Of a stretch of 64,000 nucleotides of DNA, positions 28,101 to 40,100 are shown piece by piece. Origin of the DNA: Pycnopodia helianthoides (lineage: Eukaryota > Echinodermata > Asteroidea > Forcipulatida > Asteriidae). The notes beneath the pieces are model-generated. The model was given only the letters and a program-made list of their open reading frames with translations. It did no database searches and was not told the DNA's origin. The stretch is taken from positions 2,425,501 through 2,489,500 of the forward strand of contig CM063250.1 in assembly GCA_032158295.1 (NCBI GenBank), read 5' to 3'. The position numbers were made by a program, and so were the translations under genes. How positions within the stretch are numbered: position 1 is the first letter of the stretch; each line of letters starts with the position of its first letter.

Positions 28101-31100
28101 AACAGATGTGACCAGCTTTGTTTCAGTGGTCAGAACAATCAGAGCACCTGTAGCTGTACCTATGGACTACTTGCTGAAGACGGCCACTCATGCAAGGGTT
28201 AGTATCGAACCAATGCTCCGTATTTTTGACCGCGTGAGGGCGCTCTCAAAAACATTTTTATCACTTCCGGGGGTATAACTTAAGCGATTATCATCTGCTC
28301 AGCTAGCTGTGTACAGTTTTAACATCGGCGTTGCACTTCTATGCGCGATAGTTTCTTGTTGCGGACAATAAGACCTTTAAAGGAGCCGTTATTAACCCAC
28401 CTTAGAAGCACTGACTAAACTCTCTCGCACACAGAAGTTACAGTACGCCGACATTAAAACTGTACACAGCTAGCTGAGCAGACGATAATCGCTTATACCC
28501 CCAGAAGTGATGCAAATAATTTTGAGAGCGCCCTCACGCGGTCCAAAATACGGCACATTCACTCAACGCCATCACTATAAGTCATGGTTGCCCCATTTTA
28601 GGAGTCCGTGACTCGTGTGTGTTACTTTGGCTAAGCGCGCGAGTTTTCACTCTCACTGTATCGTTACATGCAAAGTGACTTCCAAAATGGCAGACCACGG
28701 GGAGACTGTAGCCACGTGAGACGCCATTGCAACGGGTCTGTACACACAAACTGGGGCCAATGAGAGACTGTCAGGGAACACTTGGTGATGATAGTGGTTC
28801 TTAATATGGCGCTCAAATTTGACACTCAGTGACGCTAATGGTTTCAATATTAGTATATAATTTATCCTGCAAGGGTATGTAGAGCTACGTTTTGAAGTAA
28901 GAGACCTTTTTCTTTTACATAGCTTCATGTAATGGTTTACAAGGTACTGTGGCGCAATATACTCAGGCATGCAACTTTTCCTCGGATTAGCTGATTTACT
29001 CTTTGTTTATTCTCAGTATTACCATTAAAAATTGAAAAATACTATACAAAATCATTGAAATTTTGTAATTTCCTCTTTTTTGGTGAAGTTACAGTTGCAT
29101 GCCTGTATACTGCGTGTTAACCCAGGAACACTGGGGCGAACCCCTTCTCTTTACGATAAGTGCACTGGGTTCTTAGACCTTAAAATGACCAATGTAATCA
29201 CCTTTGGTTTCCTCAGGTTTCTAGCTACAGTGATTAAAATCACGTATGAGACATCCTTGGTTTCATTATCAGAAATATAATAATAATAATAGTAATAATA
29301 ATAATGAATTGTAGAGATTGTTAAACGTTCCCTCGTCCTTCCTTTTTCAGAATTCGATGCCTACATACTCTACTCTCAGGGGAGTGTTCTGAAAGGCCTG
29401 AACATCGATCCTGACTTGGATAGCAGCCTACAGCCCAACAAACCCATCGAGGACGACGTGTTCATCAGAAACGTCATCGGCTTGGCCGTGGACTACAAGA
29501 CTAACACGCTGTACTACACGGACATACAGCAGGGGAGCATTCACTCCATGTTGCTGGATGGATCCGGGCATAAGACCATCATCGAGAGTACGTTTGCACT
29601 GTGATCCGATGTTTCAACCAAACTGAGCTTGTGCTCTCTCTGTTTGTGAATACTCAAAAATAGTTGTGTCTTGTTGAATCCTTATAAAGAGACCAACTTC
29701 TCAAACACTCTTCAGTCACCTGACGATCGCTAGAGCAGTGTTGAGACCAATGAAGAACTCACTCCGCGGCAGTGAAGTTAATAATGAGAAGTCCCCTCGA
29801 TCCACTATGTATTGTATTCCTTAGATTTTTTCCAGAAATTGCACATATGTAACATGTGTTTACCTACCCATTTACTATCACCTACCCGTCTTGTACCCGA
29901 CTGTACCCAATCTATACCTGATATGTTCCCTTTCTCATTCCAGAAATTGCATGAGCAACATTCGTATACCCGATCTATTAGCTGTTGTGTATCTGTACTG
30001 TACCCACTTGTTCCCACTTGTACCCACTTGTACCCAATCTGTACCCGCCCTCTTCCCGTATTGTACATACACGTATCCATCTGTTTGCCACCCTGTACCC
30101 ACTGCACCCAGTCCTGTACCCATCTCGGTCTAACTCGCTACTGTTTGATTCAACTGCAGACACTGGTTCGGCGGAGGGCATAGCGTACGACCCAGTCTTC
30201 CAAGAGATCTACTGGACGAGCTACACTAATTCCTCCATCAGTCGCATCAGCTTGGCGGACAAGGACGCTACGGAGCAGGTGCTGGTAAGGCTCTCTGGAG
30301 AGGACCATCCCAGGGGAGTAGCTATCGACACATGCCGCGGGTGAGTCCCTAGTGTTTTTTTTTTGGGGGGGGGGGTTAAGTGCAATGTCACGTATGGCCA
30401 CAAAATCCATCATGCTCAATCTCCATCAAATCTGGTTGAACTCTAATACTCTTGGTGCATACAGGCACCGACTCCGCTCATCAGCCGATCAGACCCCGGC
30501 TTTCTGTTTCCCGGAACTAGAAGGAAAGCTGGGGATCGCTCATTCTGCCGTGACTGCCCCGCGTCTGTGGAATGCGCTTCCTGCCTGTCGGAGAGAAGCA
30601 ATCTCGATGCCTGTATTTAAACGTCTCATGAAGACACTCTTGTTCCACAACCAATCCTGATTCATTTGTTTTTGTTTTGTTCTCATTTCCTGTAAAGTGC
30701 TCTGTTCTTCGTATAGCGCTATATAAATGCTCCATATTATTATTATTATTATTAATGTACAGAATTGAAAAGATAGATGCACTAAACCACTCGGGCCAGG
30801 GGCCGTGATACTCCATGGAGCACCTCAGTGAGTCGGACCTTGCACACGATCCACTCTTTAATTTCCTGAGCTTTTAATTGTTCTCCCTCCAGGTATTTGT
30901 TTTGGTCCAACTGGAACTCGGAGAGTCCTCGCATCTCGAGGTCCCTCCTGGGCGGGTCCGACGTGGTAGACATCATCACAGACGAGATTCAGATGCCGAA
31001 CGGAATCGTCATCGATCACGCCGCCGCCAAACTCTTCTGGTGTGACGCTTGGCTGGATAAGATTGAACGCACCGACTTTGACGGGAATAGTAGATTTGTG

Positions 31101-34100
31101 AGTCTAGCTCTAAGATAGGCTAATAAACCCCTTTGTGTGCATCTGCACTTAAAAAAATAAAATAATGACCACTAAATTTTTTTGCAATTTTCATAATAAA
31201 TTTTTAACCCTTTTCAAATTTAATTTTGTTCAAGTTTTGTAGATTATAAACTTTGATTGATGTCAGTTCCCTATTATTGCATGGAACTTGCTGTGTAACA
31301 TGAGAAAATTCCCATACTATTTTGTTAAGTGATGATGTGTAATGGGAGTCTTTGGAATGCTAGAGGGCAGCAGACATACCAGGTAAAATGCCACTGTTTA
31401 TGTAGTTCTGAGCATGCGCACATTGCCAAGAACAATGGATTACCTGGTAAGTCTGCTGCCACCTAGCATCCCAAGAGTCCCCCATTACATCTTTGTACTT
31501 GATATATTTGTTGGGTTGATCGTTTAAAAAAAACTACGCATAACAAATGTTTTTATTTAAAGACCTTTTTGCGGCTGTTTGATTGATAGGTAATACTCCC
31601 TCTGGAGCCGGTACATCCCTTTGGCCTGGCAGTCTTGGGAGAACACATCTACTGGACGGATTGGGTCAAGCGCTCGGTCATCCGTGCCAACAAGTACACC
31701 GGCGGCGATGTGGTGGTCATGATCAGCAAGCTCCGGCAGCAGCCCATGGGCCTGGTCGTCGTATCGGAGGATGTCACCGAATGTAAGTGCATTGTGCCTG
31801 TACTAACTCATTAAGGCGTTCCAGGGCTTGATTTTACGGTTTTTATGGTAATAAATTTTTAGAGTATTTACCAATCGATGACCTTACCTTTAGTGAGCAT
31901 GTATGTATAACATTCGTTTACATTGGCTCGATTGGGGCTGGTGGAGCTCCGTTCCCCATCAAGTGGCCAGGGCATTCCGGTCCTGAGCTCAAGGAGGATC
32001 AAGCAGGCATACCGGGCGAGTGGCTACTTGGGTCTTTGGCCTCGGCGGGACCCTTGCCACCCTATAGTACAGAGTTGACGGCATTCGGTGGCGCAAGTTG
32101 ATGGGGGCCGGCAGAGCTCCGTTCCCCAGCATGTGGCTGGGCTGGCTGGTCCTGAGTCTAAAGAGAATCGAGCGGGTGTACCGGGCGAGTCACTCGCCAA
32201 GAGGATACCAGTGGTTATCACTGGTTATCACAAGTCGATGTTAGGGTAAGCACGGTGTAAGACAAGATCTTGTTGAAGTGGAACTGTTGTCGTTTGTAAA
32301 TCCCCTTGGTCAATACCATTTTTCTCATCAGGTACAGAATGGGCTTGTCTCTCCTACAATGGCGGCTGTGATGGCATATGCAATACAGACGAAACTGGGC
32401 ATATCGTGTGCTCTTGCGAAGAGGGTCTTCATCTTGTCGATAAATTCAGGTGTCTGGGTGAGTAGATAAAAAGTTCTCATAGGAGAGGCCTTCTGTATTT
32501 TTGCTAGCACTCATGGCTTCACTAGGTCAAGAAGCATTGGATTTTTGTGGGTGGGGGGGGGGGCGAGGCGATGGGAAGACGTGAAAATGAAGAAGTTGTT
32601 TTTCAATGGAAGACTTTCATCGCCGCTTGCTGTCAGCAGATGTACTGGGGGTTGTGCATCCATGTTTATTTTCTGAAACGGTTAAACGGAACTTGTGACC
32701 TTCGGTTAATCGTTTTAACCGTTTCTACCGATTCCAATCCAATCCAAAAGAAGCAAAAAATGTTCACTTTTCAGGATCGATCAGGGTAGAAATAGAACAC
32801 TGTACAGCCAGTCTTCACAGTCACAAAACCACAAAGCACACAGTGGTGACGTACAAAGCAAAACGTATAGCAAGTTGTAAGGGATTGAAAATAATGTATT
32901 GTGTTTTGGAGGGGATTAAGATAAGACAGTTCCACCAACAAAAGGGATGTCAATCATTTTCCCCTAGATAGCATCTGGGGCTAACATTTTCAAGAAAAGG
33001 AAGGTCCCAATTTTCTTTTTCTTGTTTTGTTTACTGTCTGCTTTGTTGTTGTTTTTTACTGTCTGTTTTGTTTTCCTTGTTTTTGTTTTTTACTGTTGGC
33101 TTCGTTAAACTGTTAACGCAATTTAGAAACAGATTTTTTTTAAGAGGGTTAATTGGTTAACCTTTGTTACATGCCAGAAGAATTGATGGTGTAACAGCTC
33201 ACAATTTCGATTGAAGCATGCTCTGATCGTCTTCTACTTTATGACTTCAAGAATCCTCTTAAAAATTCCCTGATGGTTTGATTTCTTTTGACCCGTAGCA
33301 ACGCCGACTGACAATTGCACCAAGCCCGATGAGTTTGTATGCGGGAACGGTGACTGTGTACCTTATGAGGACACCTGCGATGGGCTGCATCAGTGTGAAG
33401 ACAAGTCCGACGAGAGGGAATCGTACTGCTGTAAGTTACTACCCTTAAAACCTTCCCAAGATTTGCCAAGGTTACCAGCCAAAATACAACATTACGTGTA
33501 CTGCGTGTGGTTGGTCCCCTGTTAATTTTTTAATTTTTTTAAATATTTGTATGATTGCTTCTCGTCAGCTAGTAGTAAGCGGGTATCTGCGATGAGGGTA
33601 GAAATTGTTGGTGTGAATGATTAGCAACCGTTTGGTTGCCGGTGCTGCATACTCCTAAGGAGTTGAGACAGTTTCAGGAATGCTTTAGGGCCCGATGAAC
33701 AGGGGTAATAATAGTGTAAGGTGCTTTGAAGTGTCCTACTTGGCTTGAAAAAGTTTGGTTTGGGTGAACCTAGCCCGAACATCTGAAGTCACACTTCGAG
33801 GCTTGTGTTTTACGCCAGAGACCGGCTTCGAGCGTTTGGAGGAATCCTGACAAACGCATCTTTGACCTCGCATCCCATTGCGGTCTTGCAGATAGGGGAC
33901 CAGTCAGACAGGGGACCAGTAGCAGTGACCATCTCTTTTATTAATAGACCGGTGCCTGTCCTTATCGGATAAGGACAGCGTACCAGTCTAGGGTGAACCT
34001 TGTATCCGAAACCGAACAGCGCCCTCCTGCTGCTTCCACCATATCTCAAGAAGGCTAATTGCCTCACAGCAATCTGTGATCTTGTAAAGGCTGCCGGTGC

Positions 34101-37100
34101 TGCATACCCCCAAGGAGTTGAGAAGGTTTCAGGAATGAGGCAAGGCCCAATGAGCAAGGGTGGTAATCGTGTCAGGCGCTATGACTTTGGTGTTTTAACT
34201 CTTTCGCTACGGAAAGCCGCTCACAGCGGCTCGTTGACGTCACTGTAGATAATTCGGGGCATCCCAATGACGTGTGCCTTTTTTACATAATTTATGCCGT
34301 ATTGCCATCTGGATGACCTCTGACCCTAGTTTCAGCTGCTTTGAGTTGCTGCCATTGGTTTTCCTTTGCGCCAAAGGGGCATATGAATTTCCAGAAGTTA
34401 ATTACGTACAAATGGCGCGAAAATTCGAAAATCAAATTCCGTAGCGAAAGATTTAAAGTGCCTCATGAATGTTTTTGTTTCAGTTATCCGTGACTGTCGC
34501 CGTGGATACTTCCGCTGCCACAATGGGCGCTGTGTTCCCAACGTCCATCGTTGTGACTACCATAATAACTGCGGGGACAACAGCGATGAGTACAGATGCG
34601 GTAAGACTCGGATGTCGCTTTTGTTTAATTAGCAGTCGTACGGTAAACAATTTGAACTGATATGAAGTTTTTTCTTTTTAAAGTTTTGTTGTTGTTGTTT
34701 TTAGAACATAGAATTAGCGTTGCAAACTGCTTACCAACCAAAGGGACCTTAAGCTAAAAATGGTTAATGTGTACTACCAATCCTAGTACACAGGTTCTAC
34801 GGCTTAGTGTCCCATCCGAAGGACAAAGCAATTATGGTAAATATCTGCTCAAGAAACACAAGTGTCCAAGACCTGTACCTCCGAACCCACACTCTGCTGA
34901 TTAGAACACAATTGTGCTCTGTTAGCTATGTGAAGTCTAGCATTTATGTGTGTCTCTGTTAGCTTATTGGTGAAGCTCTAGCATTTATGTGTGCTCTGTT
35001 AGCTTATTGGTGAAGTCTAGCATTTATGTGTGCTCTGTTAGCTTAGTTGGTGAAGTCTAGCATTTATGTGTGCTCTGTTAGCTTATTGGTGAAGTCTAGC
35101 ATTTATGTGTGCTCTGTTAGCTTATTGGTGAAGTCTAGCATTTATGTGTGCTCTGTTAGCTTATTGGTGAAGTCTAGCATTTATGTGTGCTCTGTTAGCT
35201 TATTGGTGAAGTCTAGCATTTATGTGTGCTCTGTTAGCTTATTGGTGAAGCTTAGCATTTATGTGTGCTCTGTTAGCTTATTGGTGAAGTCTAGCATTTA
35301 TGTGTGCTCTGTTAGCTTATTGGTGAAGTCTAGCATTTATGTGTGCTCTGTTAGCTTATTGGTGAAGCTTAGCATTTATGTGTGCTCTATTAGCTTATTG
35401 GTGAAATCTAGCATTTATGTGTGCTCTGTTAGCTTATTGGTGAAGCTTAGCATTTATGTGTGCTCTGTTAGCTTATTTTGCGAAGCAGTGAAGTATAAGT
35501 CGGTGAAAGAGGTGAATCAATTAATTCCTCAATGTATAATTCCTATCAGGTCGATGCTTCCCGGGTGAGTTCATGTGCGGTACTAGAGAGTGCATCGATG
35601 GCAAGGCCAAGTGTGACACTAAACTAGACTGCAACGACTATTCTGATGAAACCGACTGTCGTAAGTTCCTCCCTTCGTTTCAATTCCTCCATTTTGCGTT
35701 TCGTTATTGCTTTTGCTCATGGAATTCCTTTCTTGAGAGACGATTTTACTGGGGAACAAATAATGGGCACATAGTTTTGCTGTTGGTAAAAAAAAAATGG
35801 CGAGTTGACCAACCATTTGAAATTTCTAAGATGTGTGGGTGGGGTACGATGGCACAACTGTGCACAGAACTTTTTTTTGTATTTTGTAAATGCATTGGCC
35901 AGATGATATCATCTAGCAGGCTGGCATAGTTTGTATATCATTCAAAACCACAGTGGATGATATTGTTTCGTCAGATAGTAGGAGGGTTGACTGTGTACTG
36001 TGTAGATGCATTTACAACATGAAATCGTATTGCAGGCTGGCATAGTTTATCTATCATTCAAAACCAAAGTGGATGATATTGTTTCGTCAGATAGTAGGAG
36101 GGTTGACTGTAAACCGTGTAGATGCATTTACAACTTGAAATCGTATTGCAGGCTGGCATAGTGCATCTATCATGCAAAATCCACTGTGGGTGGTGTTGAA
36201 TGGTCAGACAGTAGATGGGTTGACTGTATTGTGTGGATGCATTCACCACATGATATTTCAAAACCAAAGTGGATGATATTGAATGGGAAGACAGTAGGAG
36301 GGTTGACTGTAGATGCATTCACCACATGATATCATATCACAGGCTGGCACAGTTTATCTATATTTCAAAACCACAGTGGATGATATTGAATGGGAAGACA
36401 GTAAGAGGGTTGACTGTGTGGATGCATTCACCACATGATATCATATCGCAGGCTGACACAGTTTATCTATATTTCAAAACCACAGTGGATGATATTGAAT
36501 GGGAAGACAGTAGGAGGGTTGACTGTGTGGATGCATTCACCACATGATATTATATCGCAGGCTGGCACAGTTTATCTATATTTCAAAACCACAGTGGATG
36601 ATATTGAATGGGAAGACAGTAAGAGGGTTGACTGTGTGGATGCATTCACCACATGATATTATATTGCAGGCTGGCACAGTTTATCTATATTTCAAAACCA
36701 CAGTGGATGATATTGAATGGGAAGACAGTAGGAGGGTTGACTGTGTAGATGCATTCACCACATGATATCACATTGCAGGATGGCATAGTTTATCATTAAG
36801 TGGTAAGACAGTGGGAGGGTCGACTGTGTACTGTGTAGATGCATTTCACCCTGCATGATTTAAGGCTACATAATACCTTTTTCTTGATGCAGCTGATGTT
36901 ACTTGTGAGGATTGGCAGCTGAGTCTGAAGTGGATCTCTACACCCCTAGTTAGCTGTAACTCTACCTCCATCTGCATCCAACCTCAGATGATATGTGATG
37001 GAATCAACGATTGTGGAGACGGCAAAGACGAGGAAGGTTGCAGCACTGGTATGTCACTGGTTTCCCTCCCCCAAAATAGCCACTGGTTCCCTCCGAAATG

Positions 37101-40100
37101 GACCAATCCATCGAGTTCTGACCGTCAACGCAATAGCAGGGAGCCTGCAGCCACACACAAAATGCACAAAACAGCTATTCAATTTAAGTCAAACTCACAT
37201 TTATTTCCATCCTTCATGAAACTTTCAAGACAATACATAACCCAAAAGATTGAGTTAAAGAAGTTACCATAAATGCATCGCTGACAAGGCGGGCAGATAA
37301 AATAAGTATGGAGGCATCATCTAGAAGCCGGGGCTTGTGGTGAGATGCCCGATGGACAGACAAACAGAACGTAAACAGGAACAAGAACGTACGGGCAGAC
37401 AGATTGATACAAAGACAGAAATGAAGACAAATTAGTAATAAGTCGAGTAGTGTGAAAAGAGAACATTCGCTGACTAACCATTTGAAAATAAGCCAAGGCA
37501 GATACTGGGTGAGGAGAGGTCTTTTATTAGCGCTTTTATCCTATTAGCGCTTTTATCCTTTATCATATTGTTTATATTTTGCAATGTTTTCTTCTTGTAG
37601 CCCCTTAGCAAGAGTGGCTTTTTAGCCTTGTTTGGGGTACACTTGCATAAAATAAATATATATATATATATAAAAAAAGTGTAAAAAAATAAAATAAAAA
37701 TGCATAAGCTGTCTTCGCTGAGGTCAGACAACAAAATTGTGCACGTGAGTAACGCCATGCAAAACTATCAGCCAATGAGTGGTCTCCCTTTTACCTCAGT
37801 GAGGGAGCTGTTTGAGTTTGCAAGGGGTCTATGGGATTTTGACATGTTTGACTTCTGTCAAGCATTTCTATTAATTTTCTTCTTTACAATTTGAAAGCAC
37901 TAAATAGTTTTGATTCCCCCCAAAACGCCATATGGATGATTGTACTTCTTGTTTTTGTCAACCTTCTCACGTTAAGAAGGTCCAGGGGAGACAGGCTGCC
38001 TGACCAACTTCTTCCAGTGCCCCAATGGCCAGTGCATCCGCCAGGCCTGGGTCTGCGATCGCGATGACGACTGTGGAGACGGTTACGATGAAAGGGATGA
38101 TTGTGGTAAGAAATAACTCCCCCCCCCCCAAAAAAAAAAGAAAAAAGATGAGAGCTTCTTGAACACAAAAAAAGCTGAGAGGTTAACACCACACGTTTGT
38201 TTTTTACAGTCAGCATAACTTGATCAGAGATAATTCCAGGCCTGATATTTCTTTGTTTTGTAGGGCTAGGCCATTTTTAATTTGGCAAAGGGCACTTCCA
38301 CTGGATAGTCTTGATTTTTTTAAAGGGGGCACCAAGGACCAAGACAGGGGGCAATGAAGGTGATGACCTCCATGGCTTCTGTGTAGGTCAGGGCTTGCCC
38401 TTAATTTGTGATTTTTTTAATTTATTTATTAAAAAAAAGGGGGGGGGAATTTTGGAAAAAGATACCACTTTGTTTCTTGTTTGTTCTTTGTAATCTGCAA
38501 ACTAGATTCTATTTTTGCTGAAGAAAAATGTATCAAACTTCCCTTTGCAAAGGTTTTTGTTTTCTTCTTCATTTTCTCTCTAAAATCTCTGTTTTTCCTT
38601 TTTATTACTATTAGTTTACACATGTGATGATGATCAGTTCCAGTGTGATAACAAGATGTGTATACCAAGTAAATGGACCTGTGATGGCGACAATGACTGC
38701 TCCGATAACTCCGATGAGCGGAGGAATTGTGGTCAGTATCTACAAACTAATAAGGGTCTGGTTGCAGCTGGCCCAGTGTCATGGCTCTGCTTAACTGGGA
38801 AACAGAGAATTCTCGCTTACGTCAAGCGTAGGGAATTTTTGCTTGTTTGCGTGCGTACTCCATGTTACTAGGCATTCTTCGCTTACACGCTAGTGCAGAA
38901 ATTTCTTAGCGAGGAAGGTAAGCAGAGCCATGAAATATGGCCCTGGTAATTTGTTCAGGCAACATAGAGCAAGTTCGATCAAGGACCACGGTTAACATAG
39001 TTTCGACTAGCTAAGATCGAATGCATGCTAGTCAACTATGGTCGGACTAGTCTAGTGACGATTTGTGTCCAGCCTACAAGTGTTCGATCGTTTCGATAGT
39101 TGTTATAGGTCACAATACGCGCGTTATTTCATAATAGCACAGTGCAGAGAGGACCAGTTATCAGAAAAATGATGACGTTGATCCGACTTGTTACATCAAT
39201 CTTGCAGACGTGATTTTACCAACTTTCGCAACAACGTTACTCAGTTAATTTATTTATTTGAATAAAAAGCTTGGCCCACAATTGTCTGAGGCACCTTGTT
39301 ACCGCTTGTGAGATATGCTGATATACTGAGCAAATATCAACATCTTATGGTCACGTTGACATGACATGATTAGAGTCGTTCGCACGTCAACTTCAGTGCG
39401 CATGCGCTACGTTCGTCCCAAACTAACAACTAGTTAACCATTGGCCTTTGATCGAACTTGCTTTAAGAAATAACTGCAAAGATGAGCAGAGTATACTGTT
39501 CGAAACGTCGAGACCACACCGCTCTTTTCAGAGCCAACCCTTCTCCCAAAAGAGATTTTTACTCATGGTTGTACCTGCAAGTTTACTATTTGTAGTTATT
39601 TATTATTTTCCACCACACAACCTTATAACATCACTTGAACTTGCTCTTGGAGGTAACCAACTGCACTGCATTCAAAATGAACCAGTTGGCTCCACAGGAG
39701 ACAAATTTTGGACAGTCTCTTAGGCTTCATCTGAAAACAGCGACTTGGCTTTGGCTGTGGCCATTGGCTGCAGCGGCAGTGTTAAAGAATAGGCCTTCTT
39801 TAGCGATCCAGCCATAGCCACTGCTTAAGCCGTCATTTTAGACCATGACCTTGTTCTACTAGAGAAATTTAATTGAAAATTGAAATAAGAAGGTCTTCCG
39901 TCTTTGAGATTGTATTTTATTCATGAACTCTGGTTGTGAAGCCAAGGATTCTCAGAAAAGCGAACTTAGCCAAGAACCCAAATGGAGAGAAGACGAAGAA
40001 GGAAGATTTTTTCTTTTATTCAAGCGTTTTTGTTGTTGATTTTTTTGTTTGTTAGACGAGATAACCTGCACCAGTGATCAGTTCCGCTGTGTAGCCAACA

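Noticed and set aside
33800..34160. Minus-strand 115-residue frame between the direct repeats
   Set aside because: It looks slightly protein-like ([18 protein letters not shown]) but I know no family, it has no splice partners, and it overlaps a repeat pair; probably transposon debris.
34915..35482. CRISPR-like array
   Set aside because: Units are joined directly with no unique spacers, and the context is an animal intron.
34925..35568. 173-residue open frame of [13 protein letters not shown] repeats
   Set aside because: It is the 39-bp minisatellite read in frame; no start context, no splice logic, and it overlaps the acceptor of exon 39.
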